Assembly (NCBI GenBank): GCA_031283395.1 | Contig: JAITBV010000033.1 | Coordinates: forward strand, 1-22,624 | DNA length: 22,624 bases | Reading direction: 5' to 3' | DNA from: Candidatus Adiutrix sp. | Lineage (GTDB): Bacteria > Desulfobacterota > Desulfarculia > Adiutricales > Adiutricaceae | Shown: in pieces, positions 1-6,746 of the stretch | Position numbering within the stretch: the first letter of the stretch is position 1 | Layout: each line of letters opens with the position of its first letter | The notes under the pieces: generated by a model | What the model was told of the DNA's origin: nothing | Seen by the model: the letters and a program-made list of their open reading frames with translations, nothing else | Database searches by the model: none | Made by a program: the position numbers and the translations under genes

Positions 1-404
1 TGGCCGTCCCTGGTCTTCAGGCGTTCATAGTCGCTGACCACATTATTCTCATGGCGTAGCCAACCGGCCGTGAGATAATAAGTGGGCACCCGGGCGCTGG
101 CCTTCCGGGCGGCCATGGAACCCAAAAGTAGTGAGAGGCAATCGTCGGCCAGGGGCAGGATGGTGGTATAGCCGCCGGTTTTCAGTTCGTTGACTCCTCC
201 GCCACAGTAACCCAAGGTCAAAAGGAGACGCTCGCATTGCCCGTCCGCTTCGGCCAACACTTCCGCCAAGCGGATCCTGAGCCGGTCCGGGCTGTTATGA
301 AGCCCGCCCTCCAGCCAGATGATCGGATAGTCCAGGCCCAACCGGGCCATGGCGGCCGTCAACTCATTTCGAATGGTTTCACAAGCCACGACCTGCGTCT
401 TCAT
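1..404 (-). CDS. DUF1638 family protein (N-terminal 134 residues, cut by window edge)
   Basis: The open frame starts at the ATG at 404-402 and runs off the left edge, so the C-terminus is missing. I recognise DUF1638 from several pieces: an N-terminal VVACETIRNEL, then WLEGGLHNSPDRLR (the family's LHN-P-L-R segment), then GYCGGGVNEL, then LPLADDCLSLLLGS (the family's P-DC---LLGS block), then TYYLTAGWL. All appear in the expected order. The function is unknown. Family members are often found near corrinoid proteins and methyltransferases, which is established context rather than something seen here. The start lies inside the end of the upstream radical SAM gene (26-nt overlap), so the two are probably translationally coupled. 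Only a weak GGGAACG-like ribosome binding site precedes the ATG. Confidence 0.85.
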   Translation of the reverse strand, partial: MKTQVVACETIRNELTAAMARLGLDYPIIWLEGGLHNSPDRLRIRLAEVLAEADGQCERLLLTLGYCGGGVNELKTGGYTTILPLADDCLSLLLGSMAARKASARVPTYYLTAGWLRHENNVVSDYERLKTRDG

Positions 405-2127
405 AGTCGTTCGTTCCCGCACAGGCTTCACAGCGCCCGCAATTGTTCTCCCTGGGGCAGGGGACGGTCAAAAGCCCCCGGCCGGCCCGGGCCGCCTCAA
501 TGGCCAGATGTTTCAAGCCCGCCGCTGTCCGGACCAGACGCCAGGGACGGGGCTGCTCGTCGGGCCAGGGTCGGTGCAGGGGGTGCTTTGAGGTATAACC
601 GAATTCGGCCAGGCTGGGCTTGAGGCGTCCCTGATGCCGGACCAGGGCCGCCACCAGCCGGCCGCTGTCCGGCCCGCCTCTGGCCAATAGCCCCTGGGTG
701 ATGGACCAAAGTGGCGGGTCCAGATTGACCTTCAGGCCCGAGAGACCTCTCAAGGCCCTGTAAATCCAGGCCCCTTTACGTCTGAGTTCCTCGGCCGTAT
801 TCATGGCCGCTCCTTCCAAAGGGGTGTGGGGTTTGGGGGTGAAATTGGCCAGGGAGAGGGTCAGGCCTGATCGGGCATCGGCCGTTCGCCGGATTTCACG
901 GGCCAGTTCCGCCAAAGCGGCCAGATCAGCCTGGGTCTCCCCCGGCAGGCCCAAAATAAAGTAGAGTTTTATGGTCTTCAACCCGGCTTCACTCAGCAGG
1001 CGCACCCCGGCCAGGATCTGGGCCTCGGTCAAATCCTTGTTCAGGCGATCACGCAGGGTTTGACTACCGGCCTCCGGGGCCACGGCCGCGCCCTTAAGGC
1101 GGCCGGCAGCCAGCTTTTTAGCCAGGTCCGGGGTCAGGGCCGTCAGGCGCAGGGAGGAAAGAGTCACAGCCCGGCCTTGGCGGAAAAGTTCGGCCAGGAG
1201 TTCGGGAAGATCCGGATGTTCAGCGGCGGCTGGACTTACCAGGCCGACTTTTTCCGGGGTCGGAGGTCCCAAAGCCTTAAGTATGGCCTTAAGGGGCCAA
1301 GGACGGTGAGGCCGGAAAAGGGCACCGGTCAGACAGAAGCGACAGCCGTGGGGACAGCCTCGGCTTATTTCCACCAGACGCACTCCGGAAAATTCTGCAT
1401 GGGGGCTGACTATGGGGGAGACCGGCGGGAGCAGGTCAGGTGGCGGCGGCCAAGCCAGGGCAGCCGGGCGAACGGCCGTCTTAAACTCAAGGGCGCCCAG
1501 GCCGGGCGAGGTCGGGGCGTTCGCCAGAGTTCCGGGCCTAAGGGAGCCCGGAGTGTTTCGAGCCAGGTGACTGATCCGATCGGTTTTGGGGAGGGCTGAA
1601 TCGCTGATCTCCTCCCAGGCCGTAAGCAACTCAGGCCACTGGGCCTCGGCTTCGCCGGCCAGGATCAGGTCAACCCAGGGCCACAGGGGCCAGGGGTTGG
1701 CCCAAACAGCCACCCCGCCGACCAAAACCGGCGGGTCGGCTTCGGACCTCTCGGCCCGGATCGGAGACAAACCGCCGGCTGCCAGGAGGGCCGGCAAGCG
1801 CCAGTAATCATTTTCCAAGGCCAGGGAGGCGGCTACCAAGTCAAAATCCCGGAGGGGCCGGCCGCTCTCCAGGGACATCAGCGAAGCGCCGCTACGCCGG
1901 TAGGCTTCGGCCAAATCTCCGTCCGGCCAGAAAAAGCGTTCAGCCAGCACGGCCGGCCGGCGGTTGAGTAGTCCGTATATGGAGAGAAAGCCCAGAGCCG
2001 ACAGGCTGGTTCGGTAGTCTCCTGGCCAGACCAAGGCCACGGAAAGCCGACCGCCGGGATCTTTGGGCGGCGGCCCGGTTTCCGCCGCCTTAAGTTCCCG
2101 AAGGCGGGTCTTAACACTCCAAGCCAA
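379..2127 (-). CDS. Radical SAM protein with B12-binding-like N-terminus and C-terminal Cys cluster
   Basis: This is a 582-residue protein. The radical SAM [4Fe-4S] motif is RGCPHGCRFC, with Cys 258, 262 and 265. Residues about 28-170 resemble the cobalamin-binding-like N-terminal domain of COG1032-type radical SAM proteins (segment SALGFLSIYGLLN, then AERFFWPDG). I do not see the DxHxxG motif that marks base-off B12 binding. A SAM-barrel fold continues to about residue 470, with EAGSQTLRDRLNK and LYFILGLPGET. The last 30 residues hold C-x5-C-x2-C-x2-C (557, 563, 566, 569), which could bind an auxiliary iron-sulfur cluster. The start is uncertain: TTG at 2127 gives the longest frame, but there is no good Shine-Dalgarno and an in-frame TGA lies 12 nt upstream. 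The gene begins 56 nt after ftsZ. The substrate is unknown. Confidence 0.85.
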   Translation of the reverse strand: MAWSVKTRLRELKAAETGPPPKDPGGRLSVALVWPGDYRTSLSALGFLSIYGLLNRRPAVLAERFFWPDGDLAEAYRRSGASLMSLESGRPLRDFDLVAASLALENDYWRLPALLAAGGLSPIRAERSEADPPVLVGGVAVWANPWPLWPWVDLILAGEAEAQWPELLTAWEEISDSALPKTDRISHLARNTPGSLRPGTLANAPTSPGLGALEFKTAVRPAALAWPPPPDLLPPVSPIVSPHAEFSGVRLVEISRGCPHGCRFCLTGALFRPHRPWPLKAILKALGPPTPEKVGLVSPAAAEHPDLPELLAELFRQGRAVTLSSLRLTALTPDLAKKLAAGRLKGAAVAPEAGSQTLRDRLNKDLTEAQILAGVRLLSEAGLKTIKLYFILGLPGETQADLAALAELAREIRRTADARSGLTLSLANFTPKPHTPLEGAAMNTAEELRRKGAWIYRALRGLSGLKVNLDPPLWSITQGLLARGGPDSGRLVAALVRHQGRLKPSLAEFGYTSKHPLHRPWPDEQPRPWRLVRTAAGLKHLAIEAARAGRGLLTVPCPRENNCGRCEACAGTNDYEDAGRGL

Positions 2128-2183
2128 GGCCAGTATTCACAGAGGAGTAACCCTCAAGGCGCCGCCTTGGCTTCAGGCCCGAT

Positions 2184-3491
2184 TCAGTCGGCGCTGCGGC
2201 GGAGATAGGCCGGGACCGTGTAATTGTCCTCACCTAAATTGAGAGAGTCATGCGGTTTTCTTTTGACCCGGTCCCCAGTCGGGTGTTCCAGATTACCTTC
2301 GCCATAGCCCATGCCCTCCAAACGTTTCACGTGTTCCCGCCGGGTGAGGCGGCCAACAGCACCTTGCTGATAGGCCGGGATCCGATCAGGCGGAGCGGCC
2401 TGCGGGGTATACTGAAGCACCTTGGTGGACTCTTCAGGCTGTTCGGCCTGGGCCGGTTCAGTCAAAATCAGGAGTTCATCGGCCGGTTCCGAAAGAGCGG
2501 ACGGGCGGCCCGCGGCCTGCCCCAAACCTGTGGCAATTACCGTGACTTTGACCAGTCCTTCCTCGGTCAGGCTTTCATCAAAGGCCATGCCGGTGAATAT
2601 TTCGGCTTCCGGGTGGGCTGCGGCGGTGACGAAATCGCTGATGGTGGCAATTTCCTCCAGGCCGAGCTCATTGGGCCCGGGGCCCGTGATGTTGATTAGG
2701 ATGCCTTGGGCTCCGGCTATGGAGAGGTCGTCCAAGAGAGGGCTCAGGACAGCTTCTTCAACAGCCTTGCGGGCCCGGTCCGGTCCGCTGGCCTGTCCCA
2801 CGCCCATGATGGCCGGCCCGCGTTTGGTCATGACGGTCTTAAGATCCTGAAAATCTACATTGACCAGGCCCTGGCCGGTGATGAGATCGGTGATGCCTTG
2901 GACGGCCTTCAGAAGCACTTTGTCGGCTTCGTGAAAAGCCTCTTGGATGGTGCAGCCCTTGGGCATGGTATCCATGAGTTTCTGGTTGGGCACCACCAGG
3001 ATGGAATCGCAGTGCTGGCTCAACAGCTCAATGGCCTCTTGGGCCTGCTTCATGCGGACCTTGCCTTCGTAATCAAAGGGCTTGGTCACTACGGCCACGA
3101 CCAGGGGACGGTTGGTGAGCTTGGAGAGGGTCTCGGCCACCACCGGGGCGCCGCCGCTGCCTGTGCCGCCGCCCATGCCGGCGGTAATGAAGACCAGGTC
3201 GCTGTCGGCCAGGAGATCTTTGATCTTGTCCAGATCTTCCAAGGTCGCGTTCTTGCCTTTTTCAGGCTTGCCCCCGCAACCCTGCCCCTTGGTCAACTGC
3301 GCTCCGAGTTGGATTTTGTGGGGGGCCAGGTTTCGGTCCAGGTCCTGCATATCAGAATTGGCGGCCACGAACAAGGGTCCAGAGAGCCCGGCCTCGATCA
3401 TGTTGTTGATGGCGTTATTGCCGCCGCCGCCAATACCGAACACTTTGATTTTGTGCAGCACCTTCTGGTCCTGAAAAGCGAATTCCATCAT
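2184..3491 (-). CDS. ftsZ: Cell division protein FtsZ (tubulin-like GTPase)
   Basis: FtsZ polymerises with GTP into the Z-ring at midcell and recruits the divisome. The protein is 435 residues from the ATG at 3491, which follows a GGGAGGG Shine-Dalgarno at good spacing. A second ATG follows immediately. The longer frame back to 3542 lacks this signal. The N-terminal GTPase shows GIGGGGNNAINNM (19-31) and the signature GGGTGSG (107-113). The T7 loop NVDFQDLKTVM (211-221) keeps the catalytic Asp residues. A variable linker covers about 328-420. The C-terminal peptide VPAYLRRSAD is the conserved FtsA/ZipA/MinC docking tail. Two oddities are the signature (GGGTGSGG where GGGTGTGA is usual) and GGKPEKG where GANPEIG-like sequence is common. 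The gene has its own promoter and leader. Confidence 0.97.
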   Translation of the reverse strand: MMEFAFQDQKVLHKIKVFGIGGGGNNAINNMIEAGLSGPLFVAANSDMQDLDRNLAPHKIQLGAQLTKGQGCGGKPEKGKNATLEDLDKIKDLLADSDLVFITAGMGGGTGSGGAPVVAETLSKLTNRPLVVAVVTKPFDYEGKVRMKQAQEAIELLSQHCDSILVVPNQKLMDTMPKGCTIQEAFHEADKVLLKAVQGITDLITGQGLVNVDFQDLKTVMTKRGPAIMGVGQASGPDRARKAVEEAVLSPLLDDLSIAGAQGILINITGPGPNELGLEEIATISDFVTAAAHPEAEIFTGMAFDESLTEEGLVKVTVIATGLGQAAGRPSALSEPADELLILTEPAQAEQPEESTKVLQYTPQAAPPDRIPAYQQGAVGRLTRREHVKRLEGMGYGEGNLEHPTGDRVKRKPHDSLNLGEDNYTVPAYLRRSAD

Positions 3492-3507
3492 CAAAAGTCC
3501 CTCCCTG

Positions 3508-3529
3508 GAAACCCCCGACCCGGGGCTTC
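3508..3529 (-). promoter_or_regulatory. Predicted leader hairpin just upstream of the ftsZ ribosome binding site
   Basis: On the transcribed strand GAAGCCCC pairs with GGGGUUUC, including one G-U pair, around a 6-nt loop. The hairpin ends a few bases before the GGGAGGG Shine-Dalgarno of ftsZ. It could influence ribosome loading or RNA stability. There is no U-tract, so it is not an intrinsic terminator. The fold was drawn by eye and its function is inference. Confidence 0.4.
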
Positions 3530-3610
3530 GCACCGGCCGCACTTCCTTAGACGGGGGCCGGTTCTGGTAGGATCGCCCGGCGAGGCTCCGAGTGCTGGCC
3601 GGACAACTCC

Positions 3611-3649
3611 AATTGTTACAATTTTAACACATTTTCCTTATTTTATCAA
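3611..3649 (-). promoter_or_regulatory. ftsZ promoter, extended -10, with palindrome at the predicted start site
   Basis: On the minus strand TTGATA (3649-3644) is separated by exactly 17 nt from TAAAAT (3626-3621). TG sits one base before the -10, giving an extended -10 element. Transcription would begin near the A at 3614 or 3613, about 120 nt before the ftsZ ATG. A perfect palindrome AATTGT-T-ACAATT (3611-3623) spans the end of the -10 and the predicted start, as an operator would. The AT-rich 50 nt stands out from the GC-rich surroundings. No experiment supports it here. Confidence 0.65.
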
Positions 3650-3680
3650 CTTAAATGTGACCCCAATCAAAGGCCGGGGC

Positions 3681-4916
3681 TCAAAAACTTTCCTTTATCC
3701 AGCGCCTGAAACGTCCGAAGATCGAAGAAAATGAACCGTCAGGGCGGGCTCCTCCCCCCTTCTGGTTTTCCTTTTTCAATCCGTATAACACCAAACCTAC
3801 AGCTGTTGCGTATTTGGGGTCGTTGATGACATCCTTCAGCCCTCCGATTTCCCTGGGGTAACCCCGCCGCACAGGCAGATCGAAGATCTGCTCGGCCAGT
3901 TCAGGCACCCCTTCCAGGAGAGCCGCGCCACCGGTTATGACTACCCCGGAATTGAGCTGGTCGTCAAAGCCGCTTTTGACCAGTTCCCGGTTGATGAGCA
4001 TCATTATCTCCTCGACCCGTAATTCCAGGATGTCGGCCAAAACCCGACGATCCACCAGCCGGGGAGGCCGGCCGCCCACCGAGGGCACCTCGATGATCTG
4101 GTCATCTTCAACCATGGAGGTCAGGCAGCAGCCGTGGATCTTCTTTAGTTCCTCGGCGCTGGTGGTGGGTGTGCGTAAGCCCACGGCCACATCGTTGGTC
4201 AGATGGGATCCTCCGAGGGCCAGCACCCAGGTGTGCTTGATGCTGTTCTGAGAAAAGATGGCCAAATCCACCGTCCCTCCCCCGAAATCCAAAAGAGCCA
4301 CCCCCAGTTCCTTCTCTTCGGGCGTGAGAACCGCATCGGCCGAAGCCACCGATTCCAGCACGATGTCGCGGACATCCAGGCCGGCCAGGTGGGCGCAACG
4401 AACCAGGTTCTGGGCGCTGGTGATGGCCCCGGTTACAATGTGGACCTTAGCCTCCAGGCGCACTCCGCCCATACCCACCGGATCCTGGATACCGGTCTGG
4501 TTATCAACTATGAATTCCTGAGGAATGGTGTGGATGACTTCACGGTCAATGGGTATGACCATGGTTCGGGCCGCCTCCAGGACCCGTTCCACATCGCCGG
4601 GAGTGACTTCCCTGTTTTTTATGGCTATGACGCCCTGGCTGTTGCGGCCCTCGATGTGTCCGCCGGCGATACCCACATATACCTCTGGTATCTCGCAGCC
4701 GGCCATGAGTTCCGCTTCCTTCACCGCCTGTTGGATGGCCGTGACCGTGCTTTCTATATTGACCACCGCCCCCCGGCGCATACCCTGTGAAGGATGACTG
4801 CCGATACCGACGATGTCTATTCCGCCTTCGTCATTGGGCTCACCCACCACGCAACAGATCTTGGTGGTGCCTATATCCAGTCCGAAAATCAAGTCTTGCG
4901 GCGTTTTCCCCTCCAT
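3681..4916 (-). CDS. ftsA: Cell division protein FtsA (actin-like membrane tether)
   Basis: FtsA anchors FtsZ polymers to the inner membrane and signals to the peptidoglycan synthases. The protein is 411 residues, normal for the family. The actin-fold phosphate motifs are visible: GLDIGTTK (12-19), LDFGGGTVD (209-217) and the adenosine motif VITGGAALLEG (326-336). The FtsA-specific SHS2 (1C) domain lies around residues 85-165. The last 13 residues, from SIFGRFRRWIKESF, form the amphipathic membrane-targeting helix expected at the FtsA C-terminus. The start ATG follows ftsQ by 37 nt and its ribosome binding site is weak, which fits coupling to ftsQ. The ftsQ-ftsA-ftsZ order is typical of Gram-negative dcw clusters. 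Confidence 0.97.
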   Translation of the reverse strand: MEGKTPQDLIFGLDIGTTKICCVVGEPNDEGGIDIVGIGSHPSQGMRRGAVVNIESTVTAIQQAVKEAELMAGCEIPEVYVGIAGGHIEGRNSQGVIAIKNREVTPGDVERVLEAARTMVIPIDREVIHTIPQEFIVDNQTGIQDPVGMGGVRLEAKVHIVTGAITSAQNLVRCAHLAGLDVRDIVLESVASADAVLTPEEKELGVALLDFGGGTVDLAIFSQNSIKHTWVLALGGSHLTNDVAVGLRTPTTSAEELKKIHGCCLTSMVEDDQIIEVPSVGGRPPRLVDRRVLADILELRVEEIMMLINRELVKSGFDDQLNSGVVITGGAALLEGVPELAEQIFDLPVRRGYPREIGGLKDVINDPKYATAVGLVLYGLKKENQKGGGARPDGSFSSIFGRFRRWIKESF

Positions 4917-4953
4917 GTCCGGACGTTATTAATCAAAACCCAAAGCCAGTGGG

Positions 4954-5832
4954 TCAACCGGGCCGGACGATCACCCGGGGGCTGGCTTCCAGGTTTATGT
5001 AAGCCACGTCCTCGAATTGTCCGTGCTGTTTCAAATGGGCCTCGACCCGGTTCAGGCGCCGAAATTTTTCCTCATACGACCCGAAACCGACCTTGACCTC
5101 CAACTCACCTCGCCGGGCGAAAATAGTCAGACCCCGCACAGCATCGTAGTTGATTTCGGAGATGTGGTCGAGTTTGAATATGTCCTGGCGGGCCGCCAGA
5201 ACCTCCACCAGACTGAAGACCTCGGCCAGGGCCGTTTCGACTCCGGGCGTGCGGCTCAACAACTCATCCTCGGTGAAACCGCTGACTATGGCCAGATCCG
5301 GGTTTTCCCACGGTTCCAGTTCCTTGAACAGGATTCCCTTGTCGTCAAGGAAATATAGACGGCCCAGGCTGACCAGGAGTTTTGGCCGGTGTTCGACGAT
5401 CTCAATGGTCACCCTGTCAGGCATGGTCTTGGAAACCCTCGCCTCATCCAGCCAAGATAAGGTGGAAAGGGCGGCGGCGGCTTGGTCGGCATCGAAAAGC
5501 CAGATGTTGACCGGACGGTTAAGGCCCGTAATTTCTAATATTTCTTCGCGACTTATGTTATTGAGACCGGAGATGATCACTTTTTTAACGGCGAAATAAT
5601 CAGATTTTGAGACATAGAGATAACCGATCACCAGAAGCCCGGAAATGACGGCCAGGGCCAGGGCGGCCAGGGCCGCGCCGATCATGGCTTTCAGACTCCG
5701 CCCCAGGACTTTGAGGCTCAAACCAAGCATCCGGGGTGCCGGAATTCCGGCGCTTTGAACGGTTCCGCGGGCCGGGAGGAGCGACCGTGGCTTCCGACGG
5801 TCCGGCGGGAAACGCCGCTTATTGTTTTTCAT
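4954..5832 (-). CDS. ftsQ: Cell division protein FtsQ (POTRA-domain divisome protein)
   Basis: FtsQ is a bitopic inner-membrane protein that joins FtsL/FtsB and links early and late divisome assembly. The 292-residue protein has a basic cytoplasmic tail of about 50 residues. One transmembrane helix follows (about 51-73, AALAALALAVISGLLVIGYL). The periplasmic POTRA domain begins at KKVIISGLNNISREEIL (83-99), and the FtsQ/DivIB core follows to the end. The ATG overlaps the murB stop codon as ATGA, a standard translational-coupling junction. Sequence outside the POTRA region is divergent, as usual for FtsQ. Confidence 0.93.
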   Translation of the reverse strand: MKNNKRRFPPDRRKPRSLLPARGTVQSAGIPAPRMLGLSLKVLGRSLKAMIGAALAALALAVISGLLVIGYLYVSKSDYFAVKKVIISGLNNISREEILEITGLNRPVNIWLFDADQAAAALSTLSWLDEARVSKTMPDRVTIEIVEHRPKLLVSLGRLYFLDDKGILFKELEPWENPDLAIVSGFTEDELLSRTPGVETALAEVFSLVEVLAARQDIFKLDHISEINYDAVRGLTIFARRGELEVKVGFGSYEEKFRRLNRVEAHLKQHGQFEDVAYINLEASPRVIVRPG

Positions 5833-6746
5833 ACCTTCACCTCGCCTCCAGGGCCTATGACCTTGAGTTCCAGCTCCAAGGTCAGTCCGTGCCGGGCCAG
5901 AACTCCCTGCCGGATGCGGTCGATGAGGGACAGGATGTCCGTGGCCGAGGCCCCGGTTTCAGCCAGTATGAAGTTGGCATGGGCCTCGCTCACCCGGGCG
6001 CCCCCGACCCGCTGCCCCTTGAAGCCGCATTGATCAATGAGCTGCCCGGCCGAAATAGACGGCGGATTTTTGAACACACAACCGGCCGAACGACAGCCGA
6101 GAGGCTGCGACCGCCGTCGCTCCCGGTATTCTTCCAAACGGGCCCGAATATCTCCGGCCGGCCGTGAGGTCAGGGCGAATTCAGCTGAAAGGATGACGGC
6201 TCCCTTCGGGAGTCCGTCCAAACATCGGTAGGAAAAATTCAAGTCTGCGGCCGGGAAAGTCCGAATCAGGCCATCCCCACCCAAGACAAAAAGCCTGGAC
6301 ACGGTCTGCCCCAGGCCCTCCGGACCCGCGCCGGAATTGCCGGCCACCGCCCCTCCCACTGAGCCGGGCAAGCCGGCCAAGCCTTCCAGGCCGCCCAGAC
6401 CCCTGGCCAAAGCCCAGGCCAGAAGATCGGCGCTGGCTACCGCGGCCCCGACCCGCACCAGGTGATCTTCGCCTTCCAGTCCGGCGAAACCTGATCCAAG
6501 TTTGATCACCAAGCCGTTGAAACCAGCCTCGTCAAAAAGCAAATTGGAGCCACCTCCCAGAACGACCACCGGCCAGCCTTCACCACGGGCTGCGGCCAGA
6601 AGAGTCTGAAGCTCCGCCGTATCTTCTGGTTGGGCCAGTACCCGGGCCGGGCCGCCCAACCGGAAGGTGGTGAAATCCCGGAGAGAGGCCTGAAATGTCA
6701 GGCGGTCACCCAAAGTTTCGGCCAGCTGGCGCCAGGGGTCGGTCAT
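5829..6746 (-). CDS. murB: UDP-N-acetylmuramate dehydrogenase MurB (type II)
   Basis: MurB is a cytoplasmic FAD enzyme that reduces UDP-GlcNAc-enolpyruvate to UDP-MurNAc with NADPH. Of the 305 residues, the FAD-binding part shows VVLGGGSNLLF (61-71) and GLPGSVGGAVAGNSGA (125-140). The active-site Arg is in FSYR (171-174). The proton-donor position lies in SAGCVFKNP (220-228) and is Cys 223 rather than the Ser of the E. coli enzyme; Cys is known in some type II MurB proteins. The C-terminal Glu lies in LELELKVIG. Length and the lack of the type I insertion indicate type II. The start overlaps the murC stop as ATGA, and the stop overlaps ftsQ the same way. A ddl gene, often found after murB, is absent. 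Confidence 0.96.
   Translation of the reverse strand: MTDPWRQLAETLGDRLTFQASLRDFTTFRLGGPARVLAQPEDTAELQTLLAAARGEGWPVVVLGGGSNLLFDEAGFNGLVIKLGSGFAGLEGEDHLVRVGAAVASADLLAWALARGLGGLEGLAGLPGSVGGAVAGNSGAGPEGLGQTVSRLFVLGGDGLIRTFPAADLNFSYRCLDGLPKGAVILSAEFALTSRPAGDIRARLEEYRERRRSQPLGCRSAGCVFKNPPSISAGQLIDQCGFKGQRVGGARVSEAHANFILAETGASATDILSLIDRIRQGVLARHGLTLELELKVIGPGGEVKV

Noticed and set aside
49..237. Minus-strand 62-codon frame near the left edge
   Set aside because: It is an alternative frame of the DUF1638 gene, which has clear family motifs in its own frame.
2155..2169. Possible terminator between ftsZ and the radical SAM gene
   Set aside because: CAAGGC and GCCTTG form only a 6-bp stem with a 3-nt loop and no U-tract, so it does not look like an intrinsic terminator.
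2706..3734. Long plus-strand open frame (342 codons) opposite ftsZ
   Set aside because: It lies antisense to a certain ftsZ. Its translation has no family motif. Long antisense frames arise in GC-rich genes because TTA, CTA and TCA codons are rare.
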